Position numbers and translations under genes: made by a program. A DNA stretch of 64,000 nt from Pedobacter fastidiosus (GTDB taxonomy: Bacteria > Bacteroidota > Bacteroidia > Sphingobacteriales > Sphingobacteriaceae), in NCBI RefSeq assembly GCF_014306625.1, contig NZ_JACRYL010000003.1, positions 203,119 through 267,118 of the forward strand, given 5' to 3'. The notes below the pieces were generated by a model. That model saw only the letters and a list, made by a program, of their open reading frames with translations, did no database searches and was not told the DNA's origin. Positions 43,760-52,544 of the stretch are shown here, one piece after another. Position 1 is the first letter of the stretch. Every line of letters starts with the position of its first letter.

Positions 43760-45097
43760 ATGAACGGGATTGTCCTCATCATTGATGATGAAAAGAAAAT
43801 TTGCAGTTTACTTTCAAGAATTATAGAACTCGAAGGTTTTAAAACTTTACAAGCCAATACAGGCAAAGAAGGCATTAAACTACTAAAAACTAACGACGTA
43901 AGCTTGGTGATTAGCGATGTAAAATTACCGGATGTTAATGGCGTTGCACTTGTTAAGGACATTAAAGCCATTAAGCCTTTTGTAGAAATTATTAATTTAA
44001 CCGCATACGGGACAATTGCTGATGGCGTTTTGGCTATTAAAAACGGGGCTTTCGATTACCTTGTAAAAGGCGATGACAACGATAAAATAATTCCTCTGCT
44101 TTACAAGGCAATGGACAAATCAAATCTCCAAAAGCGGGTTTTTGATCTCGAAAATAAAATCACCAAAAAACATAGTTTCAGTACCATCATTGGTCAATCC
44201 AAAGCTTTAAAAGAAGCAATAGATTTAGCAAAAAAAGTAAGCCAAACCGATACAACAGTTTTACTTTTGGGCGAAACAGGTACAGGAAAAGAAGTTTTTG
44301 CCCAATCCATCCATTACGAAAGTCCGAGGGCATTAAAACCATTTGTTGCCTTAAATTGTAGCGGATTTAGTCCTGAATTACTGGAAAGCGAATTATTTGG
44401 CTATAAAGCAGGTGCCTTTACTGGCGCAAATAAAGATAAAAAAGGACTATTGGAAGAAGCCAATGGCGGAACTTTGTTTTTGGATGAAATTGGAGAAATG
44501 AACCTCGATCTGCAAGCTAAGCTATTGCGGGTTTTAGAAAATCAAAGCTTTATTAAAGTTGGCGATACCTTAACTCAACAAGTAAATGTTCGCATTCTTG
44601 CAGCCACCAATAAAGATTTAAAGGCAGATGCGGCTTCAGGTAAATTCCGTTCCGATTTATATTATCGTTTATCAGTGTTTACGATTATTCTTCCTCCGTT
44701 GAGAGAGAGAAAAAGTGATATTCCTGCGTTGGCCAAACATTATTTAACTGAATTTTCGGATAAGGTAAACCGAAAAGAATTGAATTTGGATGATAAAATT
44801 TTATCCATTTTTACAGAACACAGTTGGAAAGGAAATATCCGCGAGTTGAAAAATGTAATAGAACGTTTGGTTATTCTTTCTGATGGTGAAACCTTGAATA
44901 CTTCGGCTTTGCCACCAGAGTTTTTTGAATTTACCCCACTAGCGAACGATTATAATTTACAGCAAATAGAAAAACAGCACATTCAAAAAGTGTTGATTCA
45001 TACCAAGGGCAACAAAACCGAAACCTCAAGATTATTGGGCATTGGTTTAACCACGCTTTATAGAAAAATTGAGGAATACGGGATTAAGGAAGTTTAA
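43760..45097 (+). CDS. NtrC-family sigma-54-dependent response regulator
   Basis: The 445-residue protein has three parts. A receiver domain (about 1-120) contains the acidic pair in IIDDE and the phosphorylation site Asp53 in [11 protein letters not shown]. An AAA+ domain (about 145-370) has Walker A GETGTGKE at 171-178, the sigma-54-contacting GAFTGA loop at 218-223, and Walker [13 protein letters not shown] Fis-type HTH (about 405-443) contains [22 protein letters not shown]. It therefore activates promoters read by sigma-54 RNA polymerase. No kinase is adjacent. The nearest are the split KdpD and the histidine kinase downstream of kdpC, so this is the best candidate for the KdpE role. That pairing is inferred from position. 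Confidence 0.92.
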   Translation: MNGIVLIIDDEKKICSLLSRIIELEGFKTLQANTGKEGIKLLKTNDVSLVISDVKLPDVNGVALVKDIKAIKPFVEIINLTAYGTIADGVLAIKNGAFDYLVKGDDNDKIIPLLYKAMDKSNLQKRVFDLENKITKKHSFSTIIGQSKALKEAIDLAKKVSQTDTTVLLLGETGTGKEVFAQSIHYESPRALKPFVALNCSGFSPELLESELFGYKAGAFTGANKDKKGLLEEANGGTLFLDEIGEMNLDLQAKLLRVLENQSFIKVGDTLTQQVNVRILAATNKDLKADAASGKFRSDLYYRLSVFTIILPPLRERKSDIPALAKHYLTEFSDKVNRKELNLDDKILSIFTEHSWKGNIRELKNVIERLVILSDGETLNTSALPPEFFEFTPLANDYNLQQIEKQHIQKVLIHTKGNKTETSRLLGIGLTTLYRKIEEYGIKEV

Positions 45098-45116
45098 GTA
45101 GGTATATGTTGAGAAA

Positions 45117-46157
45117 TTAAAAATAATTTTTTACTGCGAAAGTATATTGTTCAATGAAAATTCTTTTAAACACACTGATGTTATTTAGCTCATAAAAAAC
45201 CAACATTGCCTCTTTATATGTAATCGAATCGATGGTTCGAAATGAAATGGGGCAATATCCAGAAGCGAATAGCACACCATTACTTACAATCCTTGCAGTT
45301 CTTTTATTTCCATCAGCAAATGCCTGAATATAGGAAAGTAGGACCAACGTTAAAAGCGCTTTTTCTAAAACATTTTTTTTCGCATTTATAACGGAACACA
45401 TCTCACGTAGTGCTTCTCTAATTTGATATTCATTATCAAGCGGAGTATAATTAGTGCCCGTAATACCAACTCTTCCTCTACGTATATTCCTATCAACATC
45501 TAAATCCTTAATAAGCAAACTGTGAATGTCTTCAATTCCTCTTATCGTAATCGGAACAATATAATCTGAATGCTCAATGATAAAATTTAATGCCTCTTTA
45601 TGATTTAAAAGCATAATTGCATCTTGTTTAGGTTTACCTGGAGCCGTTTCTTTTTCTTTTAACAATAATTCAGTTTCCAGAAGAGAGTATGTATTTCCTT
45701 CAATTTGCGAAGATTTCCAGCTTAAATCTATCGCTAGCCTTTCCATCTCTTTATTATATTCTGTTTTAGAAAGCTTGGATATTTTCTCCTTGAAAAAATC
45801 ATGTAATTCTTCTAAAGATTCTTGTTCTTTTACCGTAAAAAGCTGGGATTCACTCAGCACTTCTGTGATCAGATTGAAATTGAAATTATTTTTGATTTCC
45901 CTTTCATCCTGTTCCTTTTTAAAATATTCTCGCAAATCTATCTCTTTCAATAATTGAAAAGAAGGACTCAATTCATATTTAGTGGCTCTAGCTTTACCTT
46001 TAGATAGTATAATCCCATCAGCTTCAAGATTGGACAATATTCTTTTAACTGTAGCAAGGCTTTGAGAATCCGTTAAAGCCTGAAATATCTCATTTGATGA
46101 AAGTGTACCTCGACTTTCTAAAATTGAAATTATTTCGTTTTTATTTTCGGTTTTCAT
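45117..46157 (-). CDS. Fic-domain protein with N-terminal winged helix; catalytic His replaced by Gln
   Basis: The 346-residue protein starts with a winged-helix DNA-binding domain (about 1-62: ILESRGTLSSNEIFQAL, SLATVKRILSNLEADGII). It continues with a class II Fic domain. The N-terminal inhibitory helix has the motif S149-xxx-E153-G154 within SSQIEGN. The Fic core at 278-289 reads QAFADGNKRTAR. In canonical HPFxDGNxRxxR enzymes the first residue is the catalytic His, and here it is Gln278, with Ala279 for Pro. Transfer of AMP by the usual mechanism is therefore doubtful. The phosphate-binding Asp282, Gly283, Asn284, Arg286 and Arg289 are kept, so nucleotide binding is plausible. Six copies of a short motif lie directly upstream, pointing to autoregulation. 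Confidence 0.88.
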   Translation of the reverse strand: MKTENKNEIISILESRGTLSSNEIFQALTDSQSLATVKRILSNLEADGIILSKGKARATKYELSPSFQLLKEIDLREYFKKEQDEREIKNNFNFNLITEVLSESQLFTVKEQESLEELHDFFKEKISKLSKTEYNKEMERLAIDLSWKSSQIEGNTYSLLETELLLKEKETAPGKPKQDAIMLLNHKEALNFIIEHSDYIVPITIRGIEDIHSLLIKDLDVDRNIRRGRVGITGTNYTPLDNEYQIREALREMCSVINAKKNVLEKALLTLVLLSYIQAFADGNKRTARIVSNGVLFASGYCPISFRTIDSITYKEAMLVFYELNNISVFKRIFIEQYTFAVKNYF

Positions 46158-46158
46158 T

Positions 46159-46295
46159 ATCAGCTCAATTGTAAATTAAATATAGCTTATTTTGAGCCAA
46201 TAAATTCACAAAAACTTAAATCAGCTCACTTTAATTAATAAATCAGCTCAAATTGAAAGTTTTTTGAGCCGATATTGAATAGTTATTGAGCTAAT
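46159..46295. promoter_or_regulatory. Operator-like array: six copies of ATCAGCTCAA in both orientations
   Basis: The 10-bp motif ATCAGCTCAA, or its reverse complement with at most two changes, occurs at 46159-46168 (forward), 46192-46201 (TTGAGCCAAT, reverse), 46220-46229 (ATCAGCTCAC, forward), 46242-46251 (forward), 46264-46273 (TTGAGCCGAT, reverse) and 46286-46295 (TTGAGCTAAT, reverse). The last four start exactly 22 bp apart, two turns of B-DNA, so they lie on one face of the helix. The first copy abuts the Fic start codon. This is the arrangement expected for cooperative binding of a dimeric winged-helix protein. The Fic/winged-helix product is the obvious candidate. Confidence 0.75.
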
Positions 46296-46358
46296 AATAC
46301 TACTTATTTTCTAGTAGAAGAATTTCCAATAATTAATTAGTCCACCCAAATCGATAAA

Positions 46359-46381
46359 AACCCTTCCAAAACGGAAGGGTT
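46359..46381. terminator. Bidirectional terminator between the Fic operator array and kdp
   Basis: AACCCTTCC (46359-46367) and GGAAGGGTT (46373-46381) pair perfectly over five bases. T-runs occur on both strands. No annotated gene ends here, so it either insulates kdp from rightward transcription starting in the Fic control region or ends a short untranslated RNA. Confidence 0.8.
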
Positions 46382-46426
46382 TTTTTATGTTTAAAAATTT
46401 TAAAATTGAAATATTTAGAATCAAAC

Positions 46427-46441
46427 AACTGAAAATCAGTT
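46427..46441. promoter_or_regulatory. Palindrome upstream of kdp, possible activator site
   Basis: AACTGA and TCAGTT are perfect 6-bp arms three bases apart. The site lies 25 bp before the sigma-54-like element at 46466. This could be a binding site for the NtrC-type regulator. Activator sites usually lie further upstream (80-150 bp), so this is a weak candidate. Confidence 0.3.
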
Positions 46442-46465
46442 CATTAAAAATAAAACAATTATAAT

Positions 46466-46482
46466 GGTACAACAGTTGGCAA
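46466..46482 (+). promoter_or_regulatory. Possible sigma-54 promoter of the kdp operon
   Basis: TGGTACAACAGTTGGCA resembles the -24/-12 consensus TGGCAC-N5-TTGCA, but has one changed base in the -24 part and GG (or a GC shifted by one) at -12. A start about 12 bp downstream would leave a leader of roughly 16 nt before the 26-codon gene at 46509. The presence of a sigma-54 activator gene next door raises its plausibility. Confidence 0.4.
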
Positions 46483-46508
46483 TAGGCATTTCATAAATCA
46501 TTACAATT

Positions 46509-46589
46509 ATGACAATTATCCTATCTCTAATTATTCTCCTGCTCTGCTGGGCAACTTACAAATCAATCGATTGGTTCGAAAAAATTTAA
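46509..46589 (+). CDS. 26-residue membrane peptide at the head of the kdp operon
   Basis: The open frame encodes MTIILSLIILLLCWATYKSI followed by DWFEKI. It is one hydrophobic helix (about 3-16) with a short charged C-terminal end. Its stop lies 4 bp before the kdpF ATG, and both are followed by kdpA. Size and place suggest a small subunit or regulator of the Kdp pump besides KdpF. I know of no named family, although KdpF itself shows that such peptides matter for complex stability. Evidence is the close spacing, the clean start and the helix. Confidence 0.6.
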   Translation: MTIILSLIILLLCWATYKSIDWFEKI

Positions 46590-46593
46590 AAAC

Positions 46594-46671
46594 ATGGTAG
46601 CACTATTCATCATTTCTATCGCCGTATTTATCTATATGATTTACGTGTTGATTAAACCCGAAAAATTTTAA
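46594..46671 (+). CDS. kdpF: KdpF, small subunit of the potassium-transporting ATPase
   Basis: The 25-residue peptide is one membrane helix followed by YVLIKPEKF, close to the LLRPEKF ending typical of KdpF. KdpF stabilises the KdpABC complex in the inner membrane. The gene lies 37 bp before kdpA, the usual order. It is too short for standard gene finders, but the C-terminal motif makes the call firm. Confidence 0.88.
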   Translation: MVALFIISIAVFIYMIYVLIKPEKF

Positions 46672-46708
46672 CCCCTAATTTCTACAGGGAAATTCAAAAA
46701 ACAAAAAA

Positions 46709-48427
46709 ATGAACACTGAATTAATCGGCATCATCGCCACATTCCTGCTCACCTTAATTATTGCTATCCCCTTGGGTAAATATTTAGCAAAGGTATTTGC
46801 AGGAGAAAAAGTTTGGACAGACTTTTTAAAACCGCTCGAAACCGGAATTTATAAACTTTCTGGCATTAACATAAAAGAGCAAATGAACTGGAAACAGCAG
46901 CTAAAAGCGTTACTTACTATTAATATTTTATGGTTGGTTTACGGCTTTTTTGTGTTGATTTTTCAGGATAAACTTCCATTTAATCCGGATGGAAACCCAG
47001 GCATGACGCCTGATTTAGCCTTTAACACCATAATTAGCTTTGTAGCCAACTGTAATCTTCAACATTATTCTGGCGAAAGTGGTGTGAGTTATTTAACACA
47101 GCAATTCGTGCTAATGTTTCTTCAATTTGTAAGCGCAGCCACTGGTATTGCAGCGGCCGTTGTGTTGTTTAAAGCTTTTAGAGATAAAACAACTACACAA
47201 CTTGGAAATTTTTGGGAGTTTTTTGTAAGAGCAATTACCCGATTATTATTGCCCTTATCAATAGTAATTGCCTTAGTTTTAACTTTTAACGGCACGCCAG
47301 CAAGTTACGAAGGAAAAGATCAGTTTATCTCCGTTCAAGGCGATACAGTTCATGTTTCTCGCGGTCCGGCGGCACAGATGATTGCCATAAAACACTTGGG
47401 AACGAATGGTGGTGGGTATTTTGGTGCAAATTCTGCCCATCCATTCGAAAACCCAAGTTACTTTACCAATATGGTCGAAATGATTGCGCAAGTAATTATT
47501 CCCATAGCCATGATTATCGCTTTTGGATATTTCATCCGTAGAAAAAAATTAGCTTGGACCATTTTTGGTGTAATGACTATCGGTTTGTTTATGTTGATGA
47601 TTCCTACGCTCAGTTCCGAATTGGGTGGAAATCCTGCTTTAGCTAAAATGGGAATTGCCCAAACAACTGGTGCAATGGAAGGAAAAGAAGTTCGATTCGG
47701 CCCTGCTGCAACAGCTTATTGGAGTACATTAACAACCGTAATTTCTACAGGCTCGGTAAATGGAATGCACGATAGTACAATGCCTTTAACCGGTTTATGG
47801 CAATTATTAGCCATGATGATTAATGCGTTTTATGGTGGCTGTGGTGTGGGATTGCTTAACTATTTCATCTACTTAATTATTGCCGTTTTCATCTCTGGAT
47901 TAATGGTTGGTAGAACGCCAGAATTTTTAGGACACAAGGTAGAGGCAAGAGAAATTAAAATTGCAGCGATTATCACGCTTTTAAGTCCGTTTTTAATCTT
48001 GGCAGGAACAGCAATTTCAAGTTATGTTTTCACCAATCATGGTGGCGCAGCTTGGGCAGTTCAGCCTAAAAACTGGTTAAATAATCCAGGTTTCCATGGG
48101 TTTTCCGAAATGCTTTATGAGGTTACTTCATCAAATGCAAACAATGGTTCTGGTTTTGAAGGCTTAGGCGATAACAATGTTTTCTGGAACGTTTTAACCG
48201 GGATAATCATTTTCTTAGGTCGCTTTTTACCCATTATCGGTCCGGTTGCAATTGCAGGTTTATTAGGTGCTAAAAAATTCATTCCAGAATCGGCAGGTAC
48301 TTTAAAAACTGATACCAAAACCTTCGCCCTGATGACTTTCGCAGTAATCTTAGTGTTAAATGCACTTTCATATTTCCCTGCCTTGGCGTTAGGTCCATTA
48401 GCAGAATACTTTACGATGTTAAAATAG
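46709..48427 (+). CDS. kdpA: Potassium-transporting ATPase subunit A
   Basis: KdpA is the channel-like subunit that selects and takes up K+ in the KdpFABC pump, used under potassium limitation. At 572 residues it is full length. It carries the four filter regions of the family, including CNLQHYSGESG and TNGGGYFGANSAHPFENP. Ten or so hydrophobic segments are visible. A palindromic repeat separates it from kdpB. Confidence 0.96.
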   Translation: MNTELIGIIATFLLTLIIAIPLGKYLAKVFAGEKVWTDFLKPLETGIYKLSGINIKEQMNWKQQLKALLTINILWLVYGFFVLIFQDKLPFNPDGNPGMTPDLAFNTIISFVANCNLQHYSGESGVSYLTQQFVLMFLQFVSAATGIAAAVVLFKAFRDKTTTQLGNFWEFFVRAITRLLLPLSIVIALVLTFNGTPASYEGKDQFISVQGDTVHVSRGPAAQMIAIKHLGTNGGGYFGANSAHPFENPSYFTNMVEMIAQVIIPIAMIIAFGYFIRRKKLAWTIFGVMTIGLFMLMIPTLSSELGGNPALAKMGIAQTTGAMEGKEVRFGPAATAYWSTLTTVISTGSVNGMHDSTMPLTGLWQLLAMMINAFYGGCGVGLLNYFIYLIIAVFISGLMVGRTPEFLGHKVEAREIKIAAIITLLSPFLILAGTAISSYVFTNHGGAAWAVQPKNWLNNPGFHGFSEMLYEVTSSNANNGSGFEGLGDNNVFWNVLTGIIIFLGRFLPIIGPVAIAGLLGAKKFIPESAGTLKTDTKTFALMTFAVILVLNALSYFPALALGPLAEYFTMLK

Positions 48428-48430
48428 AAC

Positions 48431-48487
48431 TGTCACATTGAGCTTGTCGAAATGCTTTGTAAATCCTTCGACAAGCTTAGGATGACA
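48431..48487. repeat. Palindromic intergenic repeat, type B, between kdpA and kdpB
   Basis: Two 21-bp arms (48431-48451 starting TGTCACATTGAGCTTG, and 48467-48487 ending GGATGACA) pair with few mismatches. The same type recurs between kdpB and kdpC at 50534-50591. It lies within the operon, so it will be transcribed and fold in the mRNA. Confidence 0.85.
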
Positions 48488-48502
48488 ACTAAATCAAGAA
48501 AA

Positions 48503-50527
48503 ATGAAATCAAATAAATTATTCGAACCTGCTTTAGTGCAAACTGCATTAAAACAATCATTTATCAAACTCGATCCTCGGGTTATGGTTCGCAACCCAGT
48601 TATGTTTACCGTAGAAATTGGCACATTGGTAATGGCTTATGTTACGGTTTATTCTTTCAGCCATAGCGGACAAGGATCGCCGATATACAATTTCTTCATC
48701 TTTTTAGTGCTGTTTCTCACTGTTTTATTTGCCAATTTTGCCGAAGCAATTGCCGAAGCAAGAGGTAAAGCACAAGCAGATAGTTTACGTAAAACCAGAG
48801 AAGAAACACCAGCCAAAGTACTTTTAGACAATGGAACAATAGAAATCCGTTCTTCTAATCAACTTAAAAAAGGTGATGTTTTTGTTTGCGAAACCGGCGA
48901 TACGATTCCAACCGATGGAGAAATTATTGAAGGGATTGCAACCATTGATGAATCTGCAATTACGGGAGAATCTGCTCCTGTAATTCGTGAATCTGGAGGT
49001 GATAAATCTTCAGTTACCGGCGGAACAAAAGTATTATCTGATGAAATAAAAGTACAGGTAAGCACCGCTCCTGGCGAAAGCTTTTTAGATAAAATGATTG
49101 CTTTGGTTGAAGGCGCATCTCGTCAGAAAACACCAAACGAAATTGCGCTAACCATTTTACTGGCTAGTTTTACCTTGGTTTTCATAATCGTTTGTGTAAC
49201 CTTAAAACCATTTGCAGATTATGCGAATACACCAATTACAATCGCAGCACTAATCTCACTTTTTGTTTGCTTAATCCCAACAACCATCGGCGGATTATTA
49301 TCTGCCATCGGTATTGCGGGAATGGACAGAGCCTTACGTGCAAATGTAATTACCAAATCGGGGAAAGCTGTAGAAACTGCAGGCGATATTGATGTTCTGC
49401 TTCTAGATAAAACCGGTACAATTACCATAGGAAACCGAAAAGCAACCAATTTTTACCCAACTGCTGGCGTTGTAATTAAAGATTTTACGGATGCCTGTGT
49501 TTTAAGCTCGCTAGCAGATGAAACTCCAGAGGGAAAATCGATTATCGAACTGGCAAATGAACAAGGCTTTAAACCGTTAACCACACCGAAAGATTCTACT
49601 TTCATCAAATTTACTGCAGAAACCCGCTCCAGCGGATTAGATACTGTTGATGGCAGACGCATTAGAAAAGGCGCTTTCGATTCGATCAGAAATATAGTTG
49701 AAAAAGCAGGTAATATATTTCCTTCAGATATTGAAGATCACGTAAAAAGCATTGCCTCAAACGGTGGAACGCCATTAGTGGTTTCTGAAAATGAAAAAGC
49801 TTTGGGCGTAATTGAACTTCAGGATATTATTAAACCAGGCATCAGCGAACGTTTTGAGCGTTTGCGCAAAATGGGCGTTAAAACAGTAATGGTTACTGGT
49901 GATAATCCTTTGACAGCTAAATACATTGCAGAAAAAGCAGGTGTAGATGATTTTATCGCAGAAGCAAAACCTGAGGATAAAATGAATTACATTAAAGATG
50001 AGCAGGCTTTAGGTAAACTGGTTGCCATGATGGGTGATGGAACAAATGATGCCCCTGCCCTTGCACAAGCAGATGTTGGTGTAGCCATGAACAGTGGAAC
50101 CCAAGCCGCGAAAGAAGCGGGTAACATGGTAGATTTAGATAACGATCCAACAAAATTAATCGAGATTGTAGAAATCGGGAAACAGTTGTTAATTACACGT
50201 GGTACACTTACAACTTTCTCTATCGCGAATGATGTGGCGAAGTACTTTGCCATTGTTCCTGCGCTATTTATCGCATCGATTCCTGCATTGCAAAGCTTAA
50301 ATATTATGGGCTTGCATTCTCCAGAAAGCGCAATTATGTCGGCGGTTATTTTTAATGCAATCATTATTCCGATTTTAATTCCACTAGCATTAAAAGGTGT
50401 TGCTTATAAACCAATTGGAGCAACCGCTTTGCTTCGTAGAAACTTGTTTATTTACGGGATTGGTGGAGTTGTAGCGCCATTTATAGGAATCAAATTAATT
50501 GATCTGCTAGTAGGACTATTTGTTTAA
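48503..50527 (+). CDS. kdpB: Potassium-transporting ATPase subunit B (P-type ATPase)
   Basis: KdpB is the ATP-hydrolysing subunit of the Kdp pump. P-type signatures are TGESAPV in the actuator domain, DKTGTIT with the phosphorylated Asp, and [19 protein letters not shown] in the hinge. The start at 48503 gives [20 protein letters not shown] and 674 residues, the usual KdpB length. An upstream ATG at 48452 would add 17 residues encoded entirely by the palindromic repeat and is rejected. The gene is complete. Confidence 0.96.
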   Translation: MKSNKLFEPALVQTALKQSFIKLDPRVMVRNPVMFTVEIGTLVMAYVTVYSFSHSGQGSPIYNFFIFLVLFLTVLFANFAEAIAEARGKAQADSLRKTREETPAKVLLDNGTIEIRSSNQLKKGDVFVCETGDTIPTDGEIIEGIATIDESAITGESAPVIRESGGDKSSVTGGTKVLSDEIKVQVSTAPGESFLDKMIALVEGASRQKTPNEIALTILLASFTLVFIIVCVTLKPFADYANTPITIAALISLFVCLIPTTIGGLLSAIGIAGMDRALRANVITKSGKAVETAGDIDVLLLDKTGTITIGNRKATNFYPTAGVVIKDFTDACVLSSLADETPEGKSIIELANEQGFKPLTTPKDSTFIKFTAETRSSGLDTVDGRRIRKGAFDSIRNIVEKAGNIFPSDIEDHVKSIASNGGTPLVVSENEKALGVIELQDIIKPGISERFERLRKMGVKTVMVTGDNPLTAKYIAEKAGVDDFIAEAKPEDKMNYIKDEQALGKLVAMMGDGTNDAPALAQADVGVAMNSGTQAAKEAGNMVDLDNDPTKLIEIVEIGKQLLITRGTLTTFSIANDVAKYFAIVPALFIASIPALQSLNIMGLHSPESAIMSAVIFNAIIIPILIPLALKGVAYKPIGATALLRRNLFIYGIGGVVAPFIGIKLIDLLVGLFV

Positions 50528-50533
50528 CCGAGC

Positions 50534-50591
50534 TGTCACGCTGAGCCTGTCGAAACGCTTATAAAAGTTCTTCGACAAGCTCAGAATGACA
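50534..50591. repeat. Palindromic intergenic repeat, type B, between kdpB and kdpC
   Basis: Arms at 50534-50554 (TGTCACGCTGAGCCTGTCG...) and 50571-50591 (...AGCTCAGAATGACA) pair well. It is the second copy of the type found between kdpA and kdpB, in the same relative position. Confidence 0.85.
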
Positions 50592-50643
50592 AGCCTGAAT
50601 CTTTATAATCATTTAAAATCTGTGTAATCACACAAATATCATC

Positions 50644-51204
50644 ATGAAAAATTACATCATACAATCTATACGCTTAACCTTAGTTTTAATCGTATTATTA
50701 TGCATCCTTTATCCACTAGGCATCGCTTTAGCTGGTAAACTTTCTAAAGGAAACGGTGGTGGCGAAAAAATCACTAAAAACGGAAAAGTTGTTGGTTATG
50801 CGTTACTTGGACAATCTTTTACCAAACCCGAATATTTTTGGGGCAGACCATCTGCTGTGGCGTATAATGCAGCAGGTTCTGCAGGTTCTAACAAAGGGCC
50901 ATCAAATCCAGATTATTTAAAAGAAGTTTCCAATAGAATAGATACCCTTTTAAAATACAATCCCGGATTAAAAAAATCAGAAATCCCTGCAGATATGGTT
51001 ACTGCTTCTGGAAGTGGTTTAGATCCAAATATCTCAGAACAAGGTGCAACAATTCAAATTGAAAGAGTTGCTAAAGCCAGAAAATTAGATGAGAAAAAAG
51101 TTAAAGAGCTAGTTGCCATGAATACCTTAAAACCATTTTTGGGTTTGTTTGGCCCATCATCAGTAAATGTTTTGAAACTGAATTTAGCATTGGATAATTT
51201 GTAA
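50644..51204 (+). CDS. kdpC: Potassium-transporting ATPase subunit C
   Basis: KdpC is the single-helix subunit that raises the ATP affinity of KdpB. The N-terminal helix is at about 7-28. The family motifs are LLGQSFTKPEYFWGRPSA, SGLDPNISEQGATIQIERVA and the C-terminal VNVLKLNLALD. The 186 residues match the family. Two repeats separate it from the next gene. Confidence 0.95.
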   Translation: MKNYIIQSIRLTLVLIVLLCILYPLGIALAGKLSKGNGGGEKITKNGKVVGYALLGQSFTKPEYFWGRPSAVAYNAAGSAGSNKGPSNPDYLKEVSNRIDTLLKYNPGLKKSEIPADMVTASGSGLDPNISEQGATIQIERVAKARKLDEKKVKELVAMNTLKPFLGLFGPSSVNVLKLNLALDNL

Positions 51205-51214
51205 GTCTAAATGT

Positions 51215-51293
51215 GGTCGAGACACAAAGCAATCTTAATCCGTTCGCCACTAATGCTTTCGTTGTAGGATTGCTTCGTGCCTCGCAATGACGA
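51215..51293. repeat. Palindromic intergenic repeat, type A, after kdpC
   Basis: The right arm GATTGCTTCGTGCCTCGCA (51268-51286) matches the type-A element at 56426-56506. The left arm (51215-51234, ending CACAAAGCAATC) has diverged. It begins just after the kdpC stop codon. Confidence 0.7.
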
Positions 51294-51325
51294 TCGCCTC
51301 TATGAAATTAATTCTCCGCCAATTC

Positions 51326-51415
51326 CGTCATTTCGACTAGAGCGCAGCGAAACGGAGAAATCTTTGAACCTTTCAAAAATTGTCCAAAGATTTCTCCACT
51401 ACGGCCGAAATGACG
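51326..51415. repeat. Palindromic intergenic repeat, type C, before the beta-barrel gene
   Basis: CGTCATTTCG (51326-51335) pairs with CGAAATGACG (51406-51415), and GGAGAAATCTTTG (51354-51366) with CAAAGATTTCTCC (51385-51397). The result is a long, nearly continuous hairpin. It is the second element type within the 260-bp gap after kdpC. Confidence 0.85.
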
Positions 51416-51465
51416 ACCTCTTTAAACAAAAATTTATAAAATCAGTGCAATCACTTTATCACATC

Positions 51466-52536
51466 ATGAAAAAACTAATCACCCTTATCACAACATTAAC
51501 AGCAACAATAACTGCTTACGCACAAGATCAACCCAAAGTTAAATTTTCGGGCTACTTGGAAACCTACTATGGATACGATTTTAATAAGCCTGAAGACCAT
51601 AATCGCCCGAGTTTTATTTATTCACACAACCGTGCCAATGAAGTTAACTTAAACTTAGGTTTTATTAAAGCCGCCTACGATAGCGGTGCAATTAGAGCAA
51701 ACTTAGCCGTAATGGCCGGAACTTATGCAAACGCAAATCTGTCTGCAGAACCTGGTGTTTTAAAAAATATTTTTGAAGCCAATGCAGGTGTTAAATTATC
51801 AAAATCAGAAAACTTATGGATCGATGCCGGAATATTTTCTTCACACATCGGTTTCGAGGGCGCTGTATCGAAAGATTGCTGGGTCTTAACTCGAAATATA
51901 TCATCAGAAAATACACCTTATTACGAATCTGGCGCTAAACTTTCTTATGGCACCCAAGACGGAAAATTTACCGCGACCCTACTCTACTTAAATGGTTGGC
52001 AAAGAATTACACGCCAAAATGGAAATGACAAACCTGCTGGTGGCTTGCAACTTACATGGAAACCAAACGCTAAATTTACGTTGAATTACAGTAACTATTT
52101 GGGTACCGAAGGCGCAGACTCTGTTCGGGTTAATCGCTTTTATCATAATGTGTATGGCATTTATCAAGTTACAGATAAATTTGGCTTGACTTTAGGTTTT
52201 GATTATGGCACACAACAAAAACAAAAGGGCAATAGCAGTAAAAATGAAGTAATTTCTCCAGTTGCAATTGCTCAATATAAATTCGCTGATAAATGGGCTT
52301 TAGCTGGAAGATTCGAATATTATGAAGACAAGAATGGAATTTTTATTTCTACAGGAACACCAAATGGATTTAAAACTAAAGGTTATTCATTAAATATAGA
52401 TTATGCTCCAATTGCAAATGCAGTGATCCGTTTAGAAGGAAAAACTTATGATAGTAAAGATAAAATTTTTAATCGCGAAGGGAATTTCGTTAATGCAAAT
52501 ACAACTTTAACAGCAAGTATAGCGGTAGCATTCTAA
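51466..52536 (+). CDS. Outer-membrane beta-barrel (porin-like) protein of the kdp locus
   Basis: The start at 51466 gives a signal peptide (MKKLITLITTLTATITAYAQ) and a 356-residue protein of alternating polar and hydrophobic strands ending in ASIAVAF, with a terminal Phe as in barrel proteins. FSGYLETYYGYDFNKPEDHN at the start and IDAGIFSSHIGFEGAV in the middle resemble a Bacteroidota family of putative porins (BBP2-like). An ATG at 51277 is rejected because its extension is encoded by palindromic repeats. Its place between kdpC and kdpD suggests that it lets K+ through the outer membrane or is co-induced at low K+. That role is inference. Confidence 0.82.
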   Translation: MKKLITLITTLTATITAYAQDQPKVKFSGYLETYYGYDFNKPEDHNRPSFIYSHNRANEVNLNLGFIKAAYDSGAIRANLAVMAGTYANANLSAEPGVLKNIFEANAGVKLSKSENLWIDAGIFSSHIGFEGAVSKDCWVLTRNISSENTPYYESGAKLSYGTQDGKFTATLLYLNGWQRITRQNGNDKPAGGLQLTWKPNAKFTLNYSNYLGTEGADSVRVNRFYHNVYGIYQVTDKFGLTLGFDYGTQQKQKGNSSKNEVISPVAIAQYKFADKWALAGRFEYYEDKNGIFISTGTPNGFKTKGYSLNIDYAPIANAVIRLEGKTYDSKDKIFNREGNFVNANTTLTASIAVAF

Positions 52537-52544
52537 AAAATGGA

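Noticed and set aside
48452-48502. Longer N-terminus for KdpB
   Set aside because: The extension is encoded by the palindromic repeat, and the conserved KdpB start follows the ATG at 48503.
51277-51465. Longer N-terminus for the beta-barrel protein
   Set aside because: It is encoded by two palindromic repeats and would hide the signal peptide that begins at 51466.
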